From Lacisediminihabitans sp046156175 (GTDB taxonomy: Bacteria; Actinomycetota; Actinomycetes; Actinomycetales; Microbacteriaceae): a stretch of 64,000 nucleotides of DNA. A program made the position numbers and the translations under genes. Below are positions 1-7,073 of this stretch, one piece after another (the stretch's first letter is position 1; every line of letters begins with the position of its first letter). The notes beneath the pieces are model-generated. The model saw nothing but the letters and a program-made list of their open reading frames with translations, made no database searches and had not been told where the DNA came from. The DNA is taken from positions 1-64,000 of the forward strand of contig NZ_JAYLVL010000003.1 in assembly GCF_046156175.1 (NCBI RefSeq), read 5' to 3'.

Positions 1-105
1 CTCCACTCCGAGCTCGATTACCGGACCCCGATCGAAGCCGAAACCGAGTATTACGCTGAAACCGAATCACTCTTGAAAGCGACCGCTTCCCAAGAGAACA
101 CCTAG
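1..105 (+). CDS. IS3-family transposase (OrfB), C-terminal end only
   Basis: The window opens inside this reading frame, and 34 codons remain before a TAG stop. The visible residues LHSELDYRTPIEAE match the conserved C-terminal end of IS3-family OrfB (rve-type DDE integrase), where an H-S-x-L-x-Y-x-T-P motif lies close to the stop. In the family this enzyme cuts and joins the insertion-sequence ends. Whether the rest of the gene is intact cannot be seen. No clear terminal inverted repeat was recognised in the following 275 bp, which carry no convincing gene up to position 380. Its presence marks the left part of the window as accessory DNA. Confidence 0.75.
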   Translation, partial: LHSELDYRTPIEAETEYYAETESLLKATASQENT

Positions 106-380
106 GAACGAAACCCAGGGCTATTCACAGGGGAACCGTGCGGTTGTCATGAGCGGCGGTCATGCTTCCTCGACCCGGGAGACGCTTCCACGTGATGCGG
201 CCAGCACGTTCGGTTATGTGCACCGTGCCCGAGATTGTCTCGACCCGATGCGCGCCGCGCTCTGTCGGGAGCTTGTCGTATCCGTCGGACGGATGATTCT
301 TGACCATAGGTGACGGTATCCAGCGATCTGCAGGCTGCCAATCGAATGAGAACTCCTTGTCGAAGAGTCGGTCTAATCCG

Positions 381-971
381 TCAGCGCTCACGGATCTGCG
401 TCTGGCTTCGATCCGCAAGCAACTCACGAAGCAACCGAGCTCGGCGGTGCGATAGGGCGCCTGCCCGCAACTGTCCCAGTTGCCGGTCGAGCCATCGGGC
501 AAGCACGAACTGATCGCGATCCGCCGAAGTCAGCCGTGGCAGGGAGCCGTTCATCCTCTTGTGCCGGCTGCAGGCTTCGTAGTTGGCGATCCAGGCGGAC
601 TGTTGCGGATCCCAGGAGAAGCTCGGTGATACGTCGAGCCTGATTATCTGATAACGGACCAATAGAGTGGAGCGGCGCTGGTACCGGCTCCACTCCCCCA
701 GCCACCGTTCCTCGTCCGGGAGCGTGGAAGCGTTGCGGGTCTTTTCCCGAGGGCTGCGCTCTTGGTCGCGCCAGAACTGCTCATGCCGGTGCAAGGTGCC
801 AATCCAGTTCGCGGCGCGACGACCGTCTTTCGGATGCAGTTCGGCGACACCTGTGACGACCGCGGCTTCGACCGAACTCCGAAGCGACGAGCGCGCATCC
901 CATTCCGAATCAGCCGGCCAGAGTGCCAGGACACGCTGATGGAGCTGTGCCGGGGTGGGGTATTCGTGCAT
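381..971 (-). CDS. Orphan helicase-associated (HA) domain protein
   Basis: This 196-aa protein starts at MHEYPTPAQ; an upstream in-frame extension of 24 residues looks like read-through and was not used. It carries repeated tryptophan-rich segments. The clearest is the C-terminal W-x2-NYEACSRHKR...LARWLDRQLGQLRAG...RARLLREL pattern (about residues 125-185), typical of the helicase-associated domain PF03457. In actinobacteria this small domain is found in arrays on superfamily II helicases or alone in short proteins, where DNA binding is presumed. No helicase motifs are present here, so it is a stand-alone HA protein. It faces left, away from the plus-strand operon beginning at 1161. Its role is not known. 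Confidence 0.65.
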   Translation of the reverse strand: MHEYPTPAQLHQRVLALWPADSEWDARSSLRSSVEAAVVTGVAELHPKDGRRAANWIGTLHRHEQFWRDQERSPREKTRNASTLPDEERWLGEWSRYQRRSTLLVRYQIIRLDVSPSFSWDPQQSAWIANYEACSRHKRMNGSLPRLTSADRDQFVLARWLDRQLGQLRAGALSHRRARLLRELLADRSQTQIRER

Positions 972-1160
972 GGAGTGCCCTTCTGGAGGCCACGTCGATC
1001 GCGGCTCCCACAGACACATGCGCGGGGGAATTCGGCTCTGCACCCTTTGGTGCGCTGTTATTTGTCAATGACTCGGCGACATAGCGGGAACGTCAGTGCT
1101 TAGCGTGGGATCAGGGCCGAGTTAGGGCTGGTGGAGTGATGATCGCTATTCGGAGGAGCC

Positions 1161-1454
1161 GTGGTTGACGCACTAGAAGACGACTTCGCTGGGAGATTTC
1201 GGATCACGACTCGAACCGGCACCAGATACGTGATCGACCTCGACCGACGACTCGTCCGCCGGGAACCGGCCTTCACCGGAGGCTCGGTCATGATGCGCAG
1301 GGACGGGCAGGACCTGGATCTGGTCTTTCTCCGCGAGTGCCGACTGGGCGCACCGTTGATCGTGCTCGTTGACCTGGATGTTCGCGGTGCCTGTTGGACT
1401 CAACGAACGAGCGCTGAGGTCACGCGCATCCGGCTCGACCGGAGCGCACTGTGA
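1161..1454 (+). CDS. Small protein leading the recombinase-like operon
   Basis: This 97-aa protein starts at GTG 1161 behind a good ribosome-binding site (GGAGG at 1152-1156). I do not recognise a family. It is predicted beta-rich, with alternating stretches such as FRITTRTGTRYVIDLDRR and LGAPLIVLVDLDVRG, and it has one cysteine near each end of the C-terminal half. Its last codons overlap the next gene in a GTGA arrangement, which implies translational coupling with the recombinase-fold protein that follows. The context suggests an accessory or DNA-end factor for that module, but this is inference only. Confidence 0.6.
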   Translation: MVDALEDDFAGRFRITTRTGTRYVIDLDRRLVRREPAFTGGSVMMRRDGQDLDLVFLRECRLGAPLIVLVDLDVRGACWTQRTSAEVTRIRLDRSAL

Positions 1455-2368
1455 CAGGAACCGACCCTGCCAGGCCCGCCTATCTGCCCATTGTGGCGCT
1501 GCCCTATTGGCTGACACTAGGCCCGTTTGTTGAAGCAGCAGTCCGCGACAGCGCGGCGGGCTGTGGGCGAAGCGAACGGGACCTGTTCGCCGCGGCGACC
1601 CCGATGGTGTTGTGGGCCTGGCAGGCACGAGGTGTACCTCTGGAACGGGAACGAGTGTTCCGCAATTCGCTCGTGGAGCAGTTCGTGCACCTGGGTATGC
1701 CGGGCGCGGCCCGAGGTAGCCGGGCGACGTTGCGTTCGACGCTGTGGAGGATGACCGAGATCCTCAACCCGGCAGACGCCGGTGGCCGCCACCGCCCGAT
1801 CCCCCGCTCGATCCCGACGGCCGCATATCCGAAGACAGAGATCGTGGAACTCTTCTCGTGGGCGAACGCCCAGGGCACTCCCGCCCGGAGCCGCAGTGCG
1901 CTGGCCCTGCTCTGCCTCGGCTTCGGCGCGGGGCTGGCCACGCGCGAACTACTCGACGTGCGGGTCAGCGATATCAGCACCAACACCGACGAGCGCCTCG
2001 TCGGTTCTGCGACGGCGACGGTCGTTGTGTGGAGTGACCGGCCCCGGGTCGTGCCATTCCGTCACGAATGGGTCCCCACCCTGCTCACCGTCGTGAGCGA
2101 CTTGGACGACGACTGTTGGTTGTTCCGACCCGGGCGCACCGGAACTTCCCCGGGACAGGTCACCGACTTCCTCACCCGGTCGCGCACTCACCTTGATGTG
2201 CGTCCATCCCGAATGCGAACCACCTGGCTCCTCCAACATCTGGCCGAGGGAATGCCTGCTGCCGAGCTACTACACATCTCCGGGCTGAGAAATTATGCCG
2301 CCCTCGACAAACTGGTGCCCTTCATACCTCCTGCAGCCGGTCGCGAAACCTCCTTAAGGAACTCGTAA
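1451..2368 (+). CDS. Tyrosine-recombinase-fold protein 1, catalytic residues apparently lost
   Basis: This 305-aa protein has the layout of a tyrosine recombinase catalytic domain. Residues 149-175 (LALLCLGFGAGLATRELLDVRVSDI, shown in parts: GAGLATRELL) align with the box I helix, where active enzymes have GLRxxEL. Residues 252-291 align with the box II end, normally HxLRH...LLGHSS...Y. By eye the box I arginine is alanine, the first box II histidine is missing, the GH pair reads SGL, and no tyrosine falls at the nucleophile position. It overlaps the small upstream gene by 4 bp (GTGA) and is followed by a paralogue after 100 bp. I infer a DNA-binding, non-cleaving role, which alignment to a structural model could overturn. 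Confidence 0.6.
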   Translation: MTGTDPARPAYLPIVALPYWLTLGPFVEAAVRDSAAGCGRSERDLFAAATPMVLWAWQARGVPLERERVFRNSLVEQFVHLGMPGAARGSRATLRSTLWRMTEILNPADAGGRHRPIPRSIPTAAYPKTEIVELFSWANAQGTPARSRSALALLCLGFGAGLATRELLDVRVSDISTNTDERLVGSATATVVVWSDRPRVVPFRHEWVPTLLTVVSDLDDDCWLFRPGRTGTSPGQVTDFLTRSRTHLDVRPSRMRTTWLLQHLAEGMPAAELLHISGLRNYAALDKLVPFIPPAAGRETSLRNS

Positions 2369-2468
2369 CGGCCGCTGATCTGGGGAAACGAAGAATGTCG
2401 AGGCGGCGGAGTCCGATAGTCAGCGAAGGGGTGGGTGAGGCCCGAAATGAGCCGCACACATACTCTTC

Positions 2469-3461
2469 ATGCAAAAAATTCACCGACTCAACGACAACCT
2501 TCCCTACTCCTTCGCGGCAGTTCAGGCTCTTCGAGAAATCGACCAGCAGCTGCCAGATCATCTGTGGCGGATTCTCTCCGGCTACTCTCCGAACCGTCCA
2601 ACCACGGCCTGGGATGTGGTTCGACCATTTGTCATCGAGTGCGTGATCAGCATGAAGCCTCGCACCTACTCCAACGCCCGCCGGTCAATGACAATGACCG
2701 CCCTCTACGTCGCTTGGGTGTGGACAGTTACCGGGTGCGAACTGACCGCCGGTCATGTGTTCAGCGACGCGCTCATCCGCCGCTACCTGTCCGAGCGGCT
2801 CGCGAAGCACTCGGACGTGTACCGGTTCGACACCGCCCGGCAGCTGGCCGCGACCGCCGAGGCGCTCACCGCCAATAACATCCACCGGCTGCCCACTCCC
2901 CCTCATGGCGGGCGCGTGCGCCCTTACTCCGCAACGGAGCAAGCGACTCTCTACTCGTGGGCCAACACCCTCACCACTGCCCAGAAACGTCAAAATGCGC
3001 GGGCGCTCCTCAGCCTCGCCGGAGGTGCAGGCCTGACTGCCCTGGAACTCATGGCAGTCCAAGTCGAAGATGTTGAACTGGTGGGCGACCGCGCGGTCGT
3101 GAACGTCACTGGCGAGCGGCCGCGGCGCGTTCGCATTCGCGCAAACTGGGTGCGCACCCTCACCCACAGCGTCGGCCCGCGCACCGACGGGAACCTGTTC
3201 CAGGCTTACAGGCTGGAGGAGTACCCACCGCACGAGCTCCAACGATTCCTTTGCGACAACCCGTGCTCGCCCCGCCCGTCCGCAGCCAAGCTGCACTCCG
3301 GCTGGGTCGTCTCCCAGATCGACGCGGGGCTGCCGCTCGGCGTGCTGCTGGAAATCACCGGGTTCACTTCTGCTCAGTCTCTGCAGCCCTACCTGAAATA
3401 TGCCAAGACGCATCGTCTCGACCCCTACATCGCCCGCATCACCGGCGAAGAGGCGGTCTGA
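2469..3461 (+). CDS. Tyrosine-recombinase-fold protein 2, paralogue of protein 1
   Basis: This 330-aa protein shares a series of motifs with the preceding gene product: Y-x2-TE-x4-LYSWAN (about 153-166), LL-x5-GAGL-x3-EL (180-194), RPRRV-x-I-RANWV-x-TL (218-231) and G-LP-x3-LLEITGF (287-299). These place it in the same recombinase-like fold. The box I arginine position is threonine, and the box II RH pair is not recognisable. A tyrosine (Y308 or Y311) does occur near the expected nucleophile position, so partial activity cannot be excluded. The ATG at 2469 has a poor ribosome-binding site, and M62 (position 2652) is an alternative start. The stop lies 2 bp before the next gene, so the two are co-transcribed. 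Confidence 0.58.
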   Translation: MQKIHRLNDNLPYSFAAVQALREIDQQLPDHLWRILSGYSPNRPTTAWDVVRPFVIECVISMKPRTYSNARRSMTMTALYVAWVWTVTGCELTAGHVFSDALIRRYLSERLAKHSDVYRFDTARQLAATAEALTANNIHRLPTPPHGGRVRPYSATEQATLYSWANTLTTAQKRQNARALLSLAGGAGLTALELMAVQVEDVELVGDRAVVNVTGERPRRVRIRANWVRTLTHSVGPRTDGNLFQAYRLEEYPPHELQRFLCDNPCSPRPSAAKLHSGWVVSQIDAGLPLGVLLEITGFTSAQSLQPYLKYAKTHRLDPYIARITGEEAV

Positions 3462-3463
3462 TC

Positions 3464-5377
3464 ATGGCGACCGACATCGACTGTGTCGACAACCTCCAGG
3501 AATACGACTCGGAGAAATTCGGCGGATTCTCGCTCCTCGAAGTCGACCGGGCCGGCCGCGCGGATCTCATGTTCGAAGACGATCAGGTGAAAGCCGCCTC
3601 AGACAGGGTGAAGAAATCCGGGGCCCTAGAACTTCTCACAAAGTGGGAGGCAGAAGACCGCCCCGATTACAGCCAAGGCGGACGCCCACGAATCATCTCT
3701 GCTCACGCGATCCTCGTCGGCTTGATTCTGCTCGAGCAAGAGTTCTCTTCCCTATTTTTGCGCGGACTGTCCGTGACATTCCAAACCAGGATCAGCCCAG
3801 CGGGACGGGCAATGCTTGACCTGCCCGAACCAGGCCGAAACCGACTGGATGCCCGCAAAGAACGGCAACGCTGGGAAAAGAACACCAACAACGCCTTCCA
3901 TCGCATCAGTGACCTGATCGATCCGTTTCCGATGAAGCGCCACTCGGCACTCACCTACACGCAGGTAGGCGAAGTACTCGCAGCCCATGACGAGGAACAC
4001 GAGAGGGTGATGAAGCTTCGGCTGGACGAATTCACCAATGCGCTCCTGCTGATGACCTACAACGAGCAGCCGCGCCGACTTCGCCGCGCAAGTAAGAAGA
4101 TCGATGCCTCAATCGACCAAAGCTCAATCTCGCCGCCCAACAAGAAGGGCTACTCGAAGAAAACGTTGGGAAATCGCATCCACCAGGAATCCACACGAAC
4201 TGTCGAAAAGCTCAGCCCCGGACCGGTCGATATCTTCGCCGGCTGGTACGCAAAACACGACGATGACGCCCGCCTCGATCTCAAACCAGGGACGAATGAC
4301 CCGACGAGCCCAGGGAAGCGCGGAAGCGGTCCTGCTCTGGTGTGGGCGTGGACCCTCAACACCATGGTGCGGGTGGACTCGGAGCCTGGCGGTGTCAAAC
4401 GGTTTCCGAAACTCGCTCTCGCCCTGTCGATGAGCCTGCCGAATGTCGGGGTGTCCGAAGAGGCCGTCAACCTGATGAAATTCGCGCTGAAGACGGGGCT
4501 TCAGCCCGGGATCATCGATGCCGACAAACAGTACTTCGCGAACGCCACCGTGGACAGACTTCATCAACCCACGTCCGAGCTGGGATTCACACCGTCCACG
4601 GAATATCGAGTCGACAGGCTCGGCGTCCAAGGCGGCAAAGGCGGAGCCGAGTTCATCGAGGGCGGTGTGTACTGCCCCGGCACCCCCGCCGCCCTGAAGA
4701 GCGCGACGAAAGACAAACACGACGGAATCATCGACGTGCAGACCTATCTCGCGAGAATTGCCGAGCGTCGCGCCTTTGAACTCCACGCGAAAGAGCGCCC
4801 CGACGCATCCGGCAAACAACCGCTGCGCTGCCCGGCACTCGGGGACAGCCCCACCGTCACCTGCCCGCTCCGCGAGCTCTCGAAGAAGGCCGCCCACGTG
4901 GAACGCCCCGGCGTCGACCAGGCAGATATTCCCGAGTTTCTCGACCGCATCTGCAAGCAACATTCCGTGTCATTCACCAAGGAAGACACCCTGCGGCAGA
5001 AGCAAGCCTTCCCCTTCATGAGCGAGGAATGGGACGAGTTCCACGACCACGCCCGCCAATCGATCGAGTCTCTGCACAGCGGCTTCAAGGACGAAGGCAA
5101 GGAGCTCGTCGCCTCCTCCGGACGCCGCAGGGTTCGGGGATTCGCCGCCGGACAAATCCTGGTGACAGTCATGATCCTCAACTTCAACCTGCGCACCATC
5201 GCGAAGTTCCTGCGCGATGAAGTCGAAGCCGAAGCCGAGCCAGACCGCGTTCGAGCGGACCCTATCGTCAGACGCCGAGACCGCGTCTGGGACAACCTCT
5301 ATACAAAGACCACCGCCCGCGATTCAATTCTGGACATCCAAGAACGCGGCGAGCTGGAATCACCGCTCCGAACCTAG
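3464..5377 (+). CDS. DDE-transposase-like protein, 637 aa
   Basis: I start this gene at the ATG at 3464, behind GAGGCGG and 2 bp after the preceding stop; the frame is open further upstream but that part overlaps the previous gene. The layout resembles IS1182/IS4-superfamily transposases. There is an N-terminal helical region (GGRPRIISAHAILVG, 72-86), a first acidic site KIDASIDQS (D214/D218), a second at GIIDADKQYF (D352/D354), an insert with CP pairs (C404, C456, C467) that may bind a metal, and a C-terminal RQSIESLHSGFK (E535) followed by RGF-x10-V-x2-LNFNLRTI. In such enzymes D, D and E hold the catalytic metals. It ends the four-gene operon. No close family name is recognised. Confidence 0.6.
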   Translation: MATDIDCVDNLQEYDSEKFGGFSLLEVDRAGRADLMFEDDQVKAASDRVKKSGALELLTKWEAEDRPDYSQGGRPRIISAHAILVGLILLEQEFSSLFLRGLSVTFQTRISPAGRAMLDLPEPGRNRLDARKERQRWEKNTNNAFHRISDLIDPFPMKRHSALTYTQVGEVLAAHDEEHERVMKLRLDEFTNALLLMTYNEQPRRLRRASKKIDASIDQSSISPPNKKGYSKKTLGNRIHQESTRTVEKLSPGPVDIFAGWYAKHDDDARLDLKPGTNDPTSPGKRGSGPALVWAWTLNTMVRVDSEPGGVKRFPKLALALSMSLPNVGVSEEAVNLMKFALKTGLQPGIIDADKQYFANATVDRLHQPTSELGFTPSTEYRVDRLGVQGGKGGAEFIEGGVYCPGTPAALKSATKDKHDGIIDVQTYLARIAERRAFELHAKERPDASGKQPLRCPALGDSPTVTCPLRELSKKAAHVERPGVDQADIPEFLDRICKQHSVSFTKEDTLRQKQAFPFMSEEWDEFHDHARQSIESLHSGFKDEGKELVASSGRRRVRGFAAGQILVTVMILNFNLRTIAKFLRDEVEAEAEPDRVRADPIVRRRDRVWDNLYTKTTARDSILDIQERGELESPLRT

Positions 5378-5534
5378 GGCACGCACTTTATCTAACTCCG
5401 CCGTCAGGCACCCACCACCGCAGACCGAAGAATCCAACGCGCCCAAAACAGGGCGCGTTCGTCAGTTAACGCACCAACGCACCAATCGGTGCTCCCACAG
5501 TCAGATTCACACCGGCGACAGAGCCATAAAAGAC

Positions 5535-5566
5535 GAAACGCTCCCGAGAATCCTCAGGAGCGTTTC
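5535..5566 (-). terminator. Intrinsic terminator between the DDE gene and tRNA-Pro
   Basis: Ten bases GAAACGCTCC (5535-5544) pair perfectly with GGAGCGTTTC (5557-5566) around a 12-nt loop. Read on the minus strand the stem is followed by GTCTTTTATGG, a short T tract, so it most likely ends the tRNA-Pro transcript. It can also stop read-through from the plus-strand operon. Confidence 0.7.
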
Positions 5567-5575
5567 ACTTTCAGG

Positions 5576-5599
5576 CAGTTCTTAGAACAGTTCTTAGAA
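5576..5599. repeat. Tandem 12-bp repeat next to the tRNA 3' end
   Basis: CAGTTCTTAGAA occurs twice in direct succession (5576-5587 and 5588-5599), followed by CAGA. The core GTTCTTAGAAC is almost self-complementary. The pair lies 11 bp from the 3' end of tRNA-Pro, on the side of the accessory block, where integrase arm or core sites are often found. No second copy was seen elsewhere in the window. Confidence 0.6.
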
Positions 5600-5610
5600 C
5601 AGACCTTTAG

Positions 5611-5684
5611 TCGGGCTGACAGGATTTGAACCTGCGACCCCCTGACCCCCAGTCAGGTGCGCTACCAAGCTGCGCTACAGCCCG
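5611..5684 (-). tRNA. tRNA-Pro(GGG)
   Basis: Read on the minus strand, 74 bases fold as a complete cloverleaf. The acceptor stem is CGGGCTG/CAGCCCG with discriminator A. The D-arm is GCGC...GCGC. The anticodon stem CCTGA/TCAGG encloses loop CTGGGGG with anticodon GGG, and the T-loop is TTCAAAT in a GCAGG/CCTGT stem. CCA is not encoded. It decodes CCC (and CCU) as proline. Its 3' end faces the accessory region at 1-5600, a classic insertion target, although no duplicated 3' fragment was found in the window. Confidence 0.93.
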
Positions 5685-5764
5685 ATGTCGATCGAAGGCG
5701 AACCTGTCGAAGACAACCTGTCCATACTAGCGCGACGGAGATGGTCGCTCGAACGGGCAGCGAC

Positions 5765-6310
5765 TCAGGAGCGGAAGACTTCGAGGATGGTCGGGGCATC
5801 GGCCGGCGACGCGAGCACTTCGATCTCGTCCCCGGCCGCAATCGGACCGGTGCGGATGACGCGCAGGTAGGCCCCGAGGCGGCCTTCGGTGGCGAAGCAC
5901 TTGACCCAGCCCCGCTCATCCGCTCCCCCGACCCAGCGGGCGAAAGTGGCGCAGGGAGAGCGCGGCATGGTCACCTCGACCTCGACGGTGCCGCCGATCC
6001 TCCAGCGTTCGCCGACCCGGGCATTGGAGACGTCGAGGCCCGATACGCGCAGGTTCTCGCCGAACCAGCCTGGTGTCAACACGCGGCCGAGCTCTGCGGC
6101 CCAGAACTCCGCATCCTCCTGCGCGTAGACATAGAGAGCCTTGTCGTGACCCCCGTGGTTCTTACGGTCGGCCTGCACGTCGGCGTAGAGGCCGAGGCGG
6201 CCAACCTTGATCGGGCCGACGGTGGGGTGCTTGTCGATGGCGGTGATGCCGACGCTGCCGGCGTCGGGACGCAGGGCGCTGACGACACAGGCGGCGAGGA
6301 GGGTTGGCAT
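5765..6310 (-). CDS. MOSC domain-containing protein
   Basis: This 181-aa protein is a single MOSC domain (molybdenum-cofactor sulfurase C-terminal fold), similar in size and layout to YiiM-type proteins. Supporting motifs are KxHPTVGPIKVGRLGLYADVQADRKNHGGHDKALYVY (in parts: YADVQADRKNHGG and HDKALYVY, about residues 43-65), GWFGENLRVSGLD (82-94) and MPRSPCATF with the cysteine that the family uses to hold the cofactor or sulfur. Proteins of this group bind Moco or handle N-hydroxylated substrates. The gene stands alone, 80 bp after tRNA-Pro in the opposite sense of reading. The substrate is unknown. Confidence 0.85.
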   Translation of the reverse strand: MPTLLAACVVSALRPDAGSVGITAIDKHPTVGPIKVGRLGLYADVQADRKNHGGHDKALYVYAQEDAEFWAAELGRVLTPGWFGENLRVSGLDVSNARVGERWRIGGTVEVEVTMPRSPCATFARWVGGADERGWVKCFATEGRLGAYLRVIRTGPIAAGDEIEVLASPADAPTILEVFRS

Positions 6311-6435
6311 GAGGGGAGTTTACTCAGGGCGGTCTCGCTCCCCACCGGCACGGCCGCCCGATTCTGGCGAATCGTTCGGAACCGGCGGCGTTGGCCCACA
6401 GTCGCTGGCGTTCCCTACTCGACCAGCAGCGAGGG

Positions 6436-6924
6436 TTACTCCGCGAGGTAGGTACGGAGATCGGACCAGGCGGCGCCGAAGCCCGGGTGGAGGGGCAGCA
6501 CGTCGACCTCGGTGAGCGGCACCCAGCGCAGCTCGGCGCTCTCGGCGTCCGCGATCACCGGCTCGAAGATCTCCAGCGCCTCGGCCACAACGGTCGTGTA
6601 CGACCAGTAGCCGAGGTCGAGCACCGAGGTATGGATGATGCGCAGCAGCTCAGCCGGCACGGTCGCCTCCTCGGCGGCCTCGCGAAGCGCTCCGTCGACG
6701 GCGCTCTCACCCTGCTTGCGCGCGCCACCGGGAAGGCCCCAGGTGCCACCGAAGTGGCTCCAGCCGACGCGGTGCTGCAACAGGATTCCGACCGACGGAT
6801 GCCACACCAGGAGACCGGCGGCCCCGAAACGTCCCCAGAACTTCGCGCCATCGGGCCCGTAGACCCAGGCGTCACCAGGGTCGCGGATGTGGCCCGGTGG
6901 GAGGGGCGGGGGGCGATCGGACAC
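6436..6924 (-). CDS. NUDIX hydrolase
   Basis: This 162-aa protein hydrolyses a nucleoside-diphosphate-linked compound by family membership. The Nudix box is clear at about residues 67-89: GARKQGESAVDGALREAAEEAT. It has the G-x5-E-x7-RE-x2-EE core with threonine where the consensus has the last glycine. Upstream, WGRFGAAGLLVWHP and HRVGWSHFGGTWGLPGG are typical of MutT-like enzymes. It is transcribed alone, leftward, between the MOSC gene and der, with copies of the dispersed CTACTCGACCAG repeat in both flanks. The substrate cannot be told from sequence; MutT-type sanitation of oxidised nucleotides is one option. Confidence 0.85.
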   Translation of the reverse strand: MSDRPPPLPPGHIRDPGDAWVYGPDGAKFWGRFGAAGLLVWHPSVGILLQHRVGWSHFGGTWGLPGGARKQGESAVDGALREAAEEATVPAELLRIIHTSVLDLGYWSYTTVVAEALEIFEPVIADAESAELRWVPLTEVDVLPLHPGFGAAWSDLRTYLAE

Positions 6925-7073
6925 AGGTTAAGTCTGCACTACCGAAGGTCTCGCTCCCCACGAAGCCGCCGCCCGATCCAAAAGCGGGATCGTTCGGACT
7001 GCGTCGTGTGCGCCCACGTCGCTGGCGCTCCCTACCCGACCAGCAGAAGGCGCTACTCGACCAGCGGACGGGG

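Larger units (their letters stand above)
1161..5377 (+). mobile_element. Candidate mobile module: small protein, two recombinase-fold paralogues, DDE protein
   Basis: Four plus-strand genes are tightly coupled: a GTGA overlap between the first two, 100 bp before the third, and 2 bp before the fourth. They sit between an IS3 end and a tRNA-Pro gene. Two of the four have a tyrosine-recombinase fold and the last looks like a DDE transposase. Imperfect inverted 11-mers (GGCCGAGTTAG at 1115-1125 and CTAACTCCGCC at 5392-5402, one mismatch) lie just outside the operon and might be ends, but so short a match can arise by chance. No target duplication was established. The boundaries given are those of the genes, not of a proven element. 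Confidence 0.4.

Noticed and set aside
3251..3463. Upstream extension of the DDE-like gene
   Set aside because: The frame is open but overlaps the preceding gene. The ATG at 3464 has a suitable ribosome-binding site and tight spacing.
1..5600. Complete integrative island with an intact integrase
   Set aside because: The recombinase-like proteins lack recognisable active sites, and no duplicated tRNA end is visible within the window.
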